This document shows, in pieces, positions 1 to 11,156 of a DNA stretch of 64,000 bases; the stretch's first letter is position 1, and the number at the start of each line of letters is the position of its first letter. The position numbers and the translations under genes are program-made. Source of the stretch: Strongylocentrotus droebachiensis (taxonomy: Eukaryota > Echinodermata > Echinoidea > Camarodonta > Strongylocentrotidae); contig JAVYIG010001813.1 of the NCBI GenBank assembly GCA_035222895.1, positions 186,001-250,000 of the forward strand, given 5' to 3'. Below the pieces are notes generated by a model that did no database searches, was not told the DNA's origin, and saw only the letters and a list, made by a program, of their open reading frames with translations.

Positions 1-198
1 AGCTGGGAATCCTAAAGGGTGATATACAAAGAGCGCTCTTGACCAATGTGAAGACCAATCGTGTTACCAGTGATGGAACTCGTCATATGCTGGAACAATG
101 GAGAATCGGTGTGTCCAGGGAAGATGAACGGTTGAAGCTAGAGAAGGCACTGCGAGCTGCCAAGTTGGTCAACCTTGCAGACCGGTATTTCACCAAAG
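1..198 (+). CDS. Paralog A: Death-domain exon, cut by the left window edge
   Basis: The frame is read from base 3 and ends at a GT donor at 199-200 in phase 1. It encodes the last two thirds of a Death domain: helix 3 (GDIQRALL), helix 4 with the conserved tryptophan (HMLEQWRIGV), helix 5 ([14 protein letters not shown]) and helix 6 (LVNLADRYF). The corresponding exons of paralogs B (19416-19705) and C (54403-54692) align without gaps and end in the same phase. Death domains are homotypic six-helix interaction modules used in receptor and adaptor complexes. The upstream exons, presumably the G-like domain and coiled coil, lie outside the window. The assignment is firm; the role of the whole protein is inference. 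Confidence 0.85.
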
Positions 199-438
199 GT
201 AATGTATGTTTGCATTAAGAAGAATGAGATTCCGGTTATACAGACCACCATTGAATATTTCAGCTGCACGTTATTTGCTGTTATATTTTCTGGACAATAC
301 GGTTCACGTGCATGATTTGTTTAGAGTCAGATCTATAGTATTTTCTAAGGCAAGTCCATTTCCCACATTCAAACTATTGATAGAAAAATTAAGGTAACGT
401 AATGCAGATAAAATAACATAGGTACTCCTTTCATACAG

Positions 439-773
439 GAGACATAACTTCCAAGAACCAGGAGGACTTGACGGATGGAAGTAGGAGGCCACATCCTGAC
501 CAATCACCGGAGAGCAGTACAGAGATTGTGGAGGCTTCTGAAAAGTGTCTTGAACACGTGTCCTCTGATGGTGTTCCTCCTGTTAATAATATGACCAGTG
601 TCAGTACCATTCGACCTGAAGAACAATCGTCCAGCCATGAAATGCAAGACCTACCTGAAGACATGTCTGAGATAGCCCCTCTGGTATCTTCTGGCATGGT
701 CGGCCAAAACAAGCGTACCGCAGTTGACGAAATACGTCGGAATCCAAAACAAAGTAAATCCAGTAATAATTGA
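439..773 (+). CDS. Paralog A: terminal hydrophilic tail exon with stop codon
   Basis: The exon follows an acceptor at 437-438 (pyrimidine-rich, ending ACAG) and enters in phase 1, which matches the Death exon. The frame stays open to TGA at 771-773. The tail is Ser/Glu/Pro-rich, begins GDITSKNQEDLTDGS and ends with a basic stretch (KRTAVDEIRRNPKQSKS) that could be a nuclear-localisation or interaction motif (inference). Paralog B has the same opening (SKTQKDLTDVSR) but stops early. No ZU5 or UPA exon was found downstream before paralog B, so this paralog appears to end after the Death domain and tail. No known domain is recognised in the tail. Confidence 0.75.
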
Positions 774-1535
774 TATTATTTATCTACTGCCTGGATGTTT
801 GAAAACGGTCATAGACATAACCTTCACAATGTTTAACAAAATCGTATTGTACATCTTGTAATGTTTAAACAAAACGCACATTTAATTCAACAATGAGAAT
901 TTTTGAAATATTACAAAAATGGCATGCAGGGTGTCATCTTTGTTTAAATAGTAGATATGAATTTCCTTTTTGGCAAAAAATCATGATACAGAAATTCAAT
1001 CTATTCTAGTAATTATTTCAAAATTCACTTATTAAAACCGGAGCAACTTTAATTAAATGCATCGTTTAACAATGTTGAATCTGTACTTGTATTCGATATC
1101 ATATGATATTGATCTTTTATTCACCTAGTTTCCCGGTGTCTTTTAGAAATATTATTAAAAATTAGTTCTCTTTTTCATGACATTATGAATCAAGATTTTT
1201 GTCCGCTAAGTATAACATGTTTTTGTCTAATGTAACGATACGGTGGTAAGCATTCAAAATAGTGTCATTCCAAATTTTGTAGTCGATTAAATATAAACAA
1301 CATGGAATTTTGGCGATTAGGCCACATTGACAGTCTTTGATTGAACGGGAACACTAGACAGAGGCACTTTAAGTCGTGTTGGTGCAATGCATATTTATTT
1401 GGTACCGTCAAGGATGTATGGTCTCCGCCCTTGTATTGTATGTTCCGAAAGTTCGTTTAACCTGACAACGTTATACAACGCGAAGTCCAGATTAAACGGC
1501 ACGAACCCCATATTTTTCATATTGAACTGTATATC
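774..1535 (+). other. 3' flank of paralog A
   Basis: This stretch is AT-rich and has no convincing coding frame. From about 1260 to 1510 it contains a block (ATTAGGCCACATTGACAGTC, then CCTGACAACGTTATACAACG) that recurs in diverged form at about 5500-5800 and about 21480-21760. It is therefore part of the duplicated 3' flanking unit of the gene cluster. No polyadenylation site could be fixed. Confidence 0.5.
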
Positions 1536-1713
1536 CATCCAGGAGGACTTAACTTCACTTAACCACAAAATTCTGATGAAATTGGCGACCCATCCAAAGG
1601 TGGAAGCGGCTTGGTCGATTGATGGAAGAGTCATGGCTGCCCTCAAGACCAACGAAGAGGGGGTTCAAGTCAAAAAACTTTTCTCATCTTTGCAGCAAGC
1701 TGCGACTTTGTAA
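1536..1713 (+). pseudogene. LINE ORF1 C-terminal remnant
   Basis: The frame reads QEDLTSLNHKILMKLATHP and then VEAAWSIDGRVMAAL, ending QQAATL with a stop at 1711-1713. This resembles the conserved C-terminal end of ORF1 proteins from CR1-like LINEs, where a helix is followed by a short strand pattern (EAAWS.DG.V.A.LK). ORF1 proteins bind RNA and act as chaperones for the retrotransposition complex. Upstream sequence is unrelated flank, so the ORF is 5'-truncated and probably not functional. The match is made by eye to the family pattern. Confidence 0.6.
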
Positions 1714-1817
1714 CTCTTTATTTTTCTTTTTACTTCCAAGTGCCTCTCCTAGAGGTTTGCATTTTTACCCGTGCGTTATCTAACGTTCTTTACACCTTTC
1801 GTTTTCCCTCTTACATT

Positions 1818-1868
<51 letters not shown>

Positions 1869-2173
1869 TCTCTCTGTTTATTACGTCTTGTTTTCTTTAT
1901 ACATCTTTCTTTTTCCCTTTTTATGCCTTATTTCTCTTTCACTTTTTACTATGTGCACTTGCACTTTTTTTTATCAATATACTCTGTACATCTCTATATA
2001 TTTTTATGTTCATGTCGTTCTGAGTGTGTCTGTGTGTGTGTTCTTGTATGTGAATGAATGTGATGGCTATCCGCAAACTGCTTTGTTTTATCTCTCTGTT
2101 TTGGTATTTGATATTCATTATGACCGCTTCAGATCTGTTGTTTTTATATACTGTTTACATCTAATCTTTCCTC

Positions 2174-5128
2174 ATGGATGATGATTTTGAAGATATTAAT
2201 GATGCTGTTGTTAATGAGTGTAGCTATATCAACTGCAGCGATTTCCAGTTTAATGGCGATAAAAAACTTTCTCTGATGCATATTAACTCCAGAAGTCTTT
2301 TTAAAAACTTTGATGATCTGGTAGTATTACTATCCTGTATAGAACATAATTTCTCTGTTATTGGTATTTCAGAAACCTGGTTCAAACCATCTACAGATGT
2401 AGCTATGTTTGATATTCCAGGATATTCATTTGTTCAAGTCTGTCGATCAAATAAAAAAGGTGGTGGAGTAGCATGTTATGTCCGAGACGGGCTTGATTAC
2501 AAGATACGTAATGATCTATCTATGGCTAATGCTTATTATGAATGTGTATTTTTAGAAATTAGTATTGCAAACAAAAAGTCGATTGTCGGATGCATTTATA
2601 GAGCACCTGGTAATGACATTAGATCATTTATTGATGGCTTTGATCATGAAATGCAAATACTGAGTAAAGAAAAGAATGACATTTATATTATGGGTGACTT
2701 TAATATCAATTTGTTAAATGTTGATGTAGATGAAAAGGTAAAAGATTTTGTTGACTTTATGTTTTCGTTTGGGTTGCTTTCCCTAATCACTAAACCGACT
2801 CGTATCACGTCATCTTCAGCAACCTTAATCGATAATATATTTACAAACTGTGTTCAAGACCATTTCTATTCTGGAATATTCTGTTCTGATTTCTCTGATC
2901 ACATGCCAATTTGTAGCATTAACAAAGGCAATGCAGTCACTACAGGAAAGGTACACAATAAATTATTTAGACGTGTGATTACTGATGAAAGAATGAATAA
3001 TTTCCAACGCGATCTTCTTCAAGTTGATTGGTCTAGTTTATATAGCTTGTTTGATGCAAATGTTTCTTATGACTATTTTAGTGATATTTTTTCCAACTTA
3101 TATAATTTACATTTCCCTTTAGTTGAATTGAGTGTGAAGAAGAAATGCAGGAAACCATGGATTACTCCAAGTCTTCTGAAATCTATTAATCAGAAACATA
3201 AGCTTTATCATACATATATTAAGAACCAAAATGAGATTAATCGGAAAAGTTATGTTGACTATAAAAACTTGTTGACAAACCTTGTTCGTCAAAGTAAGAA
3301 GGATTATTATGATAATGTTTTTCGAACTACTCAGAATGATATTAGAAAGACTTGGTCTCATATTAATGGTTTGCTTGGGAGGGGGAAGAAGACGCCACTT
3401 CCAAATGATATGTATCATAATGATTTACTGTTAAAATCAGACTTACAAAAAGCAAAATATTTTAATGAATATTTCATTGATTTGCCCTCTAAAATAAACA
3501 AGGAAATTCCTCCTGTCCAAACATCATACAAACAATTTTTGTCAGTGCAGAATCACTCCTCGTCCTTGTACTTTAGACCAACGTCTGTTCATGAAATTTC
3601 TAACTTTGTTTTAACTCTAAAACCATCCAAGGCATGCGGTTCTGACGACATTTCCCCAAAAGTCATTAAAACTTGTATTCAATGCATTGTTGAACCCTTG
3701 TGTGATATTTTTAATAAGTCCTTGTTTCAGGGTATTGTCCCAAACAAATTGAAAATAGCTAAAGTAATCCCTGTATTCAAGAAGAATGATCGTAACAACA
3801 TTGAGAATTATAGACCAATTGCTTTGTTACCCATATTTTCAAAAATTCTAGAGAAAATAGTGTATAAAAGGTTGGATGACTTCCTTCGACTTCATGATAT
3901 TCTGATCCCACAACAATTTGGCTTTCGAAAGAATTGCTCTACAAGTATGGGTGTCTTGAATTTGGTAAACACTATTATAAATGCAATTGATGCTGGGAAG
4001 TTTTGTCTTGGTGTGTTTTTGGATTTATCGAAAGCATTCGACACTATTGATCATGATATATTATTAAGCAAGCTTGAGCATTATGGCATTCGTGGGATAG
4101 CTTTGAAATGGTTTAAAAATTACTTACATAATCGATTACAGTATGTAGTGGTTAATGGAGTTAAATCACAATCTAGGAAGGTAAAATATGGCGTACCCCA
4201 AGGCTCAGTCCTGGGCCCCTTATTGTTCTTGATTTATATTAATGATATTATAAACTCATCTCAGTTGTTTACTTATTCACTTTTTGCTGATGATACTTGC
4301 TTGCTCTCTCACCACAAAGACATGCATAATCTGATTTTGTCTGCAAATAATGAAGTTCACAATATATTTAAGTGGTTTTGTTGCAACAAACTTTTGTTAA
4401 ATGCTAGTAAGACTCAATATGTTGTTTTTAGATCAAGGGGCAAAAGAATCCCAGATAATATTGACCCCCTGACAATAGGTGGTCATCTGATCAACCGGAG
4501 TCAAAATGTAAGGTTTCTTGGAGTTACAGTTGATGATCATTTAACTTGGAAAGATCACCTCAGCAATGTTTGTACCAAGGTCTCGAGGAGTGTTGGTGTG
4601 ATTTTTAAGTTACGCTTTTTTTTACCAGAGCAAACTTTAGTAACTCTTTATAATGCTATCATTATGCCTCACTTAACTTATTGTAATGTTGCATGGGGAA
4701 ATACGTATAGGAGCCATTTAAACAAGTTAATAGTCCTTCAGAAGAAAGCTATCAGGCTCATTACAAATTCAAATTACAGAAGTCCAAGTAATCCTTTATT
4801 TGTGCAACTTCAGATGTTGCCTCTTGATGAATTAGTCTCCATGAATTGTTTGATATTCATGTACAAATCTCAATCTGCTCAAAATAATTCATTTTTAAAA
4901 GATGCGTTTATTGTTAATTCGACTGTCCATTCGTACAACACACGTCAGAGAAATCTTATCCATCAGCCGTTTGCGAGAACACAAACTGCTTCGAACTCTT
5001 TTGTAATTAATTGTATCAAAGAATGGAATAAGTTGCCACAAAACATCAGATCCAGTCCAACACTACCTATGTTTAAACATACATGTCGAGAATATCTTTT
5101 TGAGAGATTACAAAATATGTTAAAGTAA
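2174..5128 (+). CDS. LINE ORF2: AP endonuclease plus reverse transcriptase, uninterrupted
   Basis: This 984-residue frame has no stops. The N-terminal third is an apurinic-endonuclease-like domain: HINSRSLFKNF (about residue 35), SETWF (about 67), the glycine-rich GGGVACYVRDG (about 97), CIYRAPG (about 140), GDFN (about 174) and the catalytic SDH (about 241). The reverse transcriptase follows: NYRPIALLPIFSKILEK (about 545), the first catalytic block DLSKAFDTIDH (about 617), GVPQGSVLGPLLF (about 673) and the catalytic FADDT (about 704), then a thumb and C-terminal region. The start follows a TTTCCTC stretch at 2168-2173 and could be slightly different. The product would nick the target and copy element RNA by target-primed reverse transcription. 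All key residues are present, so the enzyme may be active, although ORF1 is truncated. Confidence 0.92.
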   Translation: MDDDFEDINDAVVNECSYINCSDFQFNGDKKLSLMHINSRSLFKNFDDLVVLLSCIEHNFSVIGISETWFKPSTDVAMFDIPGYSFVQVCRSNKKGGGVACYVRDGLDYKIRNDLSMANAYYECVFLEISIANKKSIVGCIYRAPGNDIRSFIDGFDHEMQILSKEKNDIYIMGDFNINLLNVDVDEKVKDFVDFMFSFGLLSLITKPTRITSSSATLIDNIFTNCVQDHFYSGIFCSDFSDHMPICSINKGNAVTTGKVHNKLFRRVITDERMNNFQRDLLQVDWSSLYSLFDANVSYDYFSDIFSNLYNLHFPLVELSVKKKCRKPWITPSLLKSINQKHKLYHTYIKNQNEINRKSYVDYKNLLTNLVRQSKKDYYDNVFRTTQNDIRKTWSHINGLLGRGKKTPLPNDMYHNDLLLKSDLQKAKYFNEYFIDLPSKINKEIPPVQTSYKQFLSVQNHSSSLYFRPTSVHEISNFVLTLKPSKACGSDDISPKVIKTCIQCIVEPLCDIFNKSLFQGIVPNKLKIAKVIPVFKKNDRNNIENYRPIALLPIFSKILEKIVYKRLDDFLRLHDILIPQQFGFRKNCSTSMGVLNLVNTIINAIDAGKFCLGVFLDLSKAFDTIDHDILLSKLEHYGIRGIALKWFKNYLHNRLQYVVVNGVKSQSRKVKYGVPQGSVLGPLLFLIYINDIINSSQLFTYSLFADDTCLLSHHKDMHNLILSANNEVHNIFKWFCCNKLLLNASKTQYVVFRSRGKRIPDNIDPLTIGGHLINRSQNVRFLGVTVDDHLTWKDHLSNVCTKVSRSVGVIFKLRFFLPEQTLVTLYNAIIMPHLTYCNVAWGNTYRSHLNKLIVLQKKAIRLITNSNYRSPSNPLFVQLQMLPLDELVSMNCLIFMYKSQSAQNNSFLKDAFIVNSTVHSYNTRQRNLIHQPFARTQTASNSFVINCIKEWNKLPQNIRSSPTLPMFKHTCREYLFERLQNMLK

Positions 5129-6350
5129 ATCCTGGAAAGCCATGTGTGTATGTGTGTATGTGGGTGTGTCTGTGTGTGTGCGCGTGGGTGTGTATGTGTA
5201 TGTGTGTTATCTTTTTTTCTGTTCCCATATTTACTCATTAGTTATCATTGTAAATATGTTTTTGTCATCGGTTATTCTAAATACTGTTATTTTGTTTTTG
5301 TTTATGTACCTTTTAAGGGGCCCCTTATCACAAGCTCTGCTTCTCCGGGGTCCCAAACCTATCATGTTTTTTATTTCTTTTGTGTCAATTGATTGTAAAA
5401 TGTTGTGTTTGATTGGTTTGAATAAACTTGAACTTGAACTTGATATGACGAACGGAAAGTCATAAATTACTGTTAATCGTTAAAGCGTTATTCTGAATGT
5501 AGTCGATGACATATAAATTAAATGGAATGTTGACGATTAGGCAACATTAACAGTCTTTTATAAAAACGGGATGTATATCAATTAATGTTAGCAATCAGGA
5601 TATGGACGATTAGACGGAGACATATTATCCGGCTAGCTAAATACTAAATGAATAGGCTTTTGACCATAAAATACTTAAATATAATTTTCAGCTCTGGTAA
5701 AGATGATAACCATTTGTTAGCTTCCTCGTTCTATTATGTAAGATCGTTAGCCTGACAACGTTGTGCAACGCGAAGACAAGATGGAACGGCACGAACCCTC
5801 TTTTGGGTCATTTTGGAAGAAAATCACAAAAGAGAAGACAAATCTTGAAATTGTTCAATTTGGAAATATGCCAAGAGTTTGGACTAAACTACCATGCCAT
5901 GTTTGTGTGTGCGTGGTTGCATATGTGTGCGTGTGTGTACCCATGTATACCCATGTGGACTGAGCACGTGACTTTCAGCAAGACTCCGTCCATTTCCTCT
6001 CATGTTGGTGATGCCGTCAAACTAAAGTATACAACACTTTTAATATGAAACACAATGAGCTCTCGATTTGTTTTCTAACCGTCGCTTGGCCAGACCTCCA
6101 TAATATGAACAAACAAAATGTAAAATGGACAGGGCAAAAAGGAGAGATCGAAAAAGGTTATTTTACAGCGTATTTTTGTTGTGCAAATGTCTTCATAAAC
6201 ATTTTATACCGTGGTGAAATCGTACTAGGTATGCTGCCATTATGACAAAGTATTGCTGTTTATAATTGATACTTGTGTTGCTATGATACATTTAGTGTTG
6301 AAGCTAATAATTGTTGTTTGTAATGTTGATTGTGGTTTGTGGTTTGTGTA

Positions 6351-6660
6351 GAGGTGTTGTGGTCGAGTGGATACGTCGCCGGATTGTCGATCACAAGATC
6401 CGCGGTTCGAGTCAAGCCGCCGCACTAATGTTCTTTGGCAAGACATTGATCTACATTTGCCACAATCCACCCAGGTGAAGTAAATGGGTACCTGGTAGTG
6501 GTAGGAATTTATTCCTTGAAATTGAAATGCTAGAGCGCCATATGGCAGCCGTGCCAGGGTAATAATCGGGAGCGCCAGGAGGGTCAAATCTGACTGAAAT
6601 GAGCGCTATACAAGACCCCACTATTGTTATTATTATCATTATCTATTATCTTATCTATCT
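6351..6660 (+). mobile_element. tRNA-derived SINE, + strand
   Basis: The head is tRNA-like with a canonical RNA polymerase III A box (TGGTCGAGTGG, 6360-6370) and a near-canonical B box (GGTTCGAGTCA, 6403-6413). The body is unrelated to tRNA, and the tail carries AGCGCTATACAA followed by ATT-rich repeats. A second copy lies at 7580-7862 in opposite orientation. The tail resembles the 3' end of the minus-strand LINE ending at 39659, which suggests that LINE supplied the retrotransposition machinery. Confidence 0.8.
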
Positions 6661-7579
6661 TATCTCACCATGTCTTGTGCATTTCTTTTTTCTTTGTATA
6701 AGCGTTAATGATATATCGTTTTTTCATGCATGTTCCAACATTTTAACATTTTAATTGTTATATTAAAATAAATATGTTAAATGGGAATATATGCAAACTG
6801 AGAAAATGACTTGGATATAAACATGGTAGATGTATGTCAATACGAAAAAAGATACATATATGTACTGTACAAACATGTGGTTTTAAACTGGGAATGCAAA
6901 TACAAACTATGCGAGGAACTTTCTTGATGTCTTACTTTAATACTGCACAATACGAACATTTATTACTTTACGCTTGTTACTAATCGTTAATACTTTGTAT
7001 CAACGTATTTAAAAGTAAATACACATTACTCGCATGTACAGTATGCATGCGTGCATGTGTGCAAACTTCCATAATGGCTAAGCTGGCATACCAAATCAAG
7101 CAACTCTTAATTTATTTGTGTATTCTCGATTTGCAAATGTTTGTTTTTCTGTATAGCACTTGATCAATGTAGTTGTTCCTTCATATTGCAGTTGTCATCG
7201 TAAGTCAGGTGCACATTTTATCTTGTTTAGTATAATGGCGGAATAAATTTCTGTATATGATATTCTGAAGATTATGTGAGAAATAAAATGTCATAACTTT
7301 TGATTTCATATCAAATATGTAAGCTACTTATTCCATTTGTTAGTCTTCCTCATTATATTATTTATATATATTTCTCTACCAGATCGCTCAAAAGCTTATA
7401 TATAACCATTTTACTTGCAAGAGAATCATATATTCAATACTCAGAGAACTTAATAAATTATTTTAATATATAGGTCTCGGATTGATATTTCTCTCTCACG
7501 AAGCGTGAAGCGTTTTTTTTTTAAGTTAATCAAGATGCGGGGAGGATATAATTATTAAACAATTATAATTGTCATTGTC

Positions 7580-7862
7580 AGTAAACGGGTAATAATAATA
7601 ATACTCAGCATTTATATAGCGCGAATTACAATTAAGTCTCTAAGCGCTTCCAAACTTGGATATTATTACCCCGGCTTTAGCTGTGCTGCCATTTCGGCGC
7701 TCTAGCATTTCAAGGAATTAATTCCTGCCAGGTACCCATTTACATCACCTGGGTTGAGTGTGGCAAATGTAGATCAATGTCCTGCCAAAGAACATTAATG
7801 CCGTGGCGGACCTTGTGATCGACAGTCCGGGGACATAACCACTCGACCTCGACACCTCTAAG
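7580..7862 (-). mobile_element. tRNA-derived SINE, - strand
   Basis: Read on the minus strand it starts GAGGTGTCGAGGTCGAGTGG, then shares the body with the 6351 copy (GTTCTTTGGCA.GACATTGAT, GGGTACCTGGCAGGAATT, CTAGAGCGCC). It ends AGCGCTTAGAGA, then CGCGCTATATAAATG, then ATT repeats. The B box is degraded. The homologous flank at about 24130 lacks this insert, so it arrived after the flank duplication. Confidence 0.8.
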
Positions 7863-8339
7863 GCATATGCTACAGAGGGACGGGGTATAAATGTTACCGG
7901 AGCATAGATGTTACTGAAACATTAGTTAGTGGCAAATTATGTAGGTTTAACGCGGAAGGGGGGATGCACACATAAATGATAATAAATGTAAGAGAAGGAG
8001 CATTTGCGAGAGTTTTTGTGTATTAAAGAGAGAATTATTTAGAAAGTGGAGAGGGAACTGAAGAGAGAAATAGAGAGAGATATAAATAAATAGAAAGAGA
8101 GATAGAGATAAGTGGTACTGAAGAGAGAACTAAAGAGGAGGGGGAGGGGGTAATACAAAGAGAGAGAGAGAGTAATAAGGGGGAGGGAGCGGGAGCATGC
8201 ACATGTAACAACTTGCATTGATCAGATCGAGGCATAATGAAGAGTTAAATGGTTAATGCTCCCCGAAGGGCACAAATGTAAAGTGTCAGAATCATAAATT
8301 ATATGTTCACATCTAGTGTGTAAATAGATACTGCTTGTA

Positions 8340-10186
8340 AGTATCGGCTTGTATATTGGGTAAAATTTTACACTTTACGAGGGTAAAAAGGAAACATGCA
8401 TATTTGGTGGGTAAAATTTGACACAGGGGTGGTTGGGTAAAAATGTACCCAGCAAATGTTTAATATTTTACCCAACTGATGTGCAATATATTTGACCAAT
8501 GTAAAAAGTAAATTTTTACCCAACGACAACCATGTTCCCTTGTTGACACAACATTTGGTAGTTCAAACCCAACTCATCCTGGGTACTCGTTTACCTTGTT
8601 GTTGTGTATTTTTTACCCAAAAGTTTGGACATTTTTTAACCCAACGTTTTTGTTTATATTTTACACAGATTTGCGTCAAAAAGAAAATTTGTCCGAGGAG
8701 TTGGCTGGAAAGGTACACTCTAAAAAAAAAGATACCCAATATTGGGTAAAATGTTACACTTTACGAGGGTAAAAAGGGAACATGCATGTTTGTTGGGTAA
8801 AATTTGACACAGGGGTCGTTGGGTAAAACTTTACCCAGCAAATGTTTAATGTTTTACCCAACTGATGTGCAATATATTTGACCCAATGTAAAAGGTAAAA
8901 TGTTACCCAACGACAACCATGTTCCCTTTTTGACACAACATTGGGTAATTTTTACCCAACTCATCCTGGGTACTCGTTTACTTTGTTCTTGTGTAATTTT
9001 TTACCCCAAAGTTGGGTAAAATTTTAACCCAACCTTATTGTATGATTTTTTTATTTTTAAACAGATTTGGGTAAAAAATAAAATTTGTCCGAGGAGTTGG
9101 CTGGAAAAGTACATGCTATGTAGTGTAGTGTATAAGTAGCAGACCTCTCTCTCTCTCTTGGCTAGACAGTCTTTCGCTTGGCGTGCTCGCAGTAGGTGAC
9201 TGCATCGCGGATGACATTCTCCATATGAATAATGTGTTGTCCAGAATTATGAGGAATTTCATGTCCATATTGAGAAATTTACACGCATTCATGCAAATAA
9301 ATGCTGCGGAAAGACACAAGTGCATGATCGTAGTCTATTTCGAACAAAGTCGTCCATCCTCTGTCGATCTTGAACACGATTACGTAGTCGATGAGCAGCT
9401 GATTCGGAACGACCGACCACGCTTGCGCTTCAATCATAGTTTTTAACATCAGTTGTGTCATAATACCAACGTTTAGGTGTCAAAACTTGTGTTTACCCAA
9501 CGCGTGGTTCAAATATTAATCTGCATCGTTACTTTCTTACCCCGGAAATGCGCACAGTCGAATTTTGATATGACACTATGGCAAGTGTAATGAAATTTCG
9601 AAGGGACTTGGTGTTTGGCACAAGGTTGGGTAATACTTTACCCAACTTTTTTAAACAGCGATTTTGCACTCTATTTTTAGAGTGTACATGTTATATGTGT
9701 TACATAATATTAGGTGAATAATGTGTTGTCCAGAATTATGTGGAATTTCATGTCCATATTGAGAAGATTTACATGCATTCATGCAAATAAATGCTGCCGA
9801 AAGAAACAAGTGCATGATCGTAGTCTATTTCGAACAAAGTCGTCCATCTTCTGTCGATCTTGAACACAATTAAGTAGTCGATGAACAGCTGATTCGGAAC
9901 GACCGACCACGCCAGCGCTTCAATGGTAGTTGTTAACATCAGTTGTGTCATAATACCAACGTTTAGGTGTCAAAACTTGTGTTTACCCAACGCGTGGATT
10001 AAATATTAATCTGCATTGTTACTTTCTTACCCCGAAAATGCGCACAGTCGAATTTTGATATGACACTATGGCAAGTGTAGGCCTAATGACTTTTCAAAGG
10101 GACTTCGTGTTTGGCACAAGGTTTGGTAATACTTAACCCACCTTTTTTAAACAGCGATTTTGCACTCTATTTTTAGAGTGTGATGA
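8340..10186. mobile_element. Non-autonomous DNA element cluster with GGGTAAA repeats and internal duplications
   Basis: The unit 8713-9686 begins with ACACTCTAAAAAAAAAG and ends with ATTTTTAGAGTGT, which gives terminal inverted repeats. Just inside the left end is the palindrome TACCCAATATTGGGTA. Most of its left part is also present at about 8345-8712, and most of its right part (from AATGTGTTGTCCAGAATTAT) recurs at about 9718-10184, so the region holds one whole element and two partial copies. Short frames at 9116-9461 and 9769-9951 are translations of these repeats and are not genes. No transposase was seen. Confidence 0.65.
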
Positions 10187-10858
10187 TGTAGATATACAGT
10201 AGGCTTGGGAGAACTATAGCGCTTGGACAGGATGGGTGTGGGAGTGGCTTGACGTTTCGCACAGGTTGACTATCCGTCTTCACTCCTGACCTAAATTGAA
10301 TATTGATTCATAATCAGTGAATGTTTTAGTATATCGCCTTTAAAGCATTGCTTGTGTGGTTGTCACACCGATGCTTTGATGACTGTGGGGGGGGGGGGGG
10401 GGGGCTTAAAAAAGGACAGCTTATTGATCACGAGTCAAATCAATGCACATACATGTATATGTAACAAGAAAAAAGGATGCATCAGTATAAAAGGCCACCA
10501 GAACGAATCGAAACTCATAACAAATATTGAATTATAGGATTTATAGGGTTTTAAATGCACATGTAGCAATAATTTGACAACACTGAAAATACAAAGTCCA
10601 TGGCCTATTGATCCTATCCTTAGCGTACTAAAAATAAGCCGCGCTCCGATTAATACAAATACACATGCATTACTATTTGTACTGTAATCTAATTTCATAG
10701 ATAAATAACTAGTTGATATCAATTTGGAACCAATTATCGCTAGAGTCCATAGTAGACACACCTTGAACAGTAAACATTTGTCATGCATGAATGTAGTGAT
10801 TACATCAATTGCATTTGGTTGTACCTCTCCAAACTTACTAGGCAGGTAGTCATTCAAA
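10187..10858 (+). other. Upstream region of paralog B
   Basis: There is no coding frame on the + strand. A run of 18 G lies at about 10386-10403. A long minus-strand frame across 10435-11022 is antisense to exon 1 and is not credited. No TATA box or initiator could be assigned with confidence. Weak similarity to the sequence just upstream of paralog C suggests the promoter region was duplicated along with the gene. Confidence 0.4.
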
Positions 10859-11156
10859 ATGGCTTCTTCAAACGCGGATTTGAAGATGAGGATCGATACA
10901 TTACGACAAAAAATCTTGGCGTACAAACCAGGCAAGGCTGTACCTTGTGATGATAAACTAGTTGTGTTTCCAGATAAGCTTGTAATTGGTGTGATTGATC
11001 GATTCGGGAATGCGCCCGACACAGTCCTTGCCCTGAGAAGCGCTCTTCATGGAACCGTACAGGCAAGCAAGCTTGCTGGTAATCGTGAATCATCTACTGA
11101 GGATCAAGAGGAATATCTCACCGATTTTATATCTGTCATCAAAACAAATAACTATG
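10859..11156 (+). CDS. Paralog B exon 1: N-terminal part of degenerate G-like domain
   Basis: The ATG has A at -3 and G at +4, a good animal start context, and aligns with the start of paralog C. It encodes [17 protein letters not shown], a first strand KLVIGVID and then RFGNAPDTVLALRSALHG, which sits where a P-loop and helix 1 would be. No GxxxxGK[S/T] is present. A later strand ISVIKTNN corresponds to the strand before switch II. The donor is at 11157 in phase 1. Confidence 0.82.

Larger units (their letters stand above)
1536..5443 (+). mobile_element. CR1/Jockey-superfamily non-LTR retrotransposon, 5'-truncated, ORF2 intact
   Basis: The element holds the C-terminal end of an ORF1, a 460 bp spacer that includes an (AT)n run at about 1818-1868, a full endonuclease/reverse-transcriptase ORF2 (2174-5128), a GT-rich stretch (about 5143-5205), and a 3' end of short TTGAAC repeats at about 5420-5443. 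Such microsatellite-like 3' ends are typical of CR1-superfamily LINEs. The 5' end is placed where ORF1 similarity begins. No target-site duplication could be verified. The flanks on both sides carry diverged copies of the same gene-cluster flank, so they cannot be used as a target-site duplication. Confidence 0.85.
5445..8340 (+). repeat. Distal 3' flank of paralog A: segmental duplicate of 21460-24400
   Basis: Several blocks align in order with the region downstream of paralog B. Examples are the CCTGACAACG...CGCGAAG block (5751 against 21726), ACATTTATTACTTTACGC (about 6957 against 22661), ATGTCATAACTTTTGATTTC (about 7288 against 23914), ATAATTATTAAACAATT (about 7548 against 24130) and ATGCTCCCCGAAGGGC (about 8255 against 24317). 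No gene was found here. The copy is interrupted by two SINEs (6351-6660 and 7580-7862) and holds a GA-rich tract at about 8030-8190. A different insertion, a LINE remnant, interrupts the other copy. Confidence 0.7.

Noticed and set aside
1740..2181. Hydrophobic Tyr/Ile repeat frames before LINE ORF2
   Set aside because: They translate an (AT)n run and T-rich spacer in the LINE.
10435..11022. 195-codon minus-strand open frame
   Set aside because: It is antisense to exon 1 of paralog B and has no family motif. The + strand exon is supported by paralog C and by splice phase.
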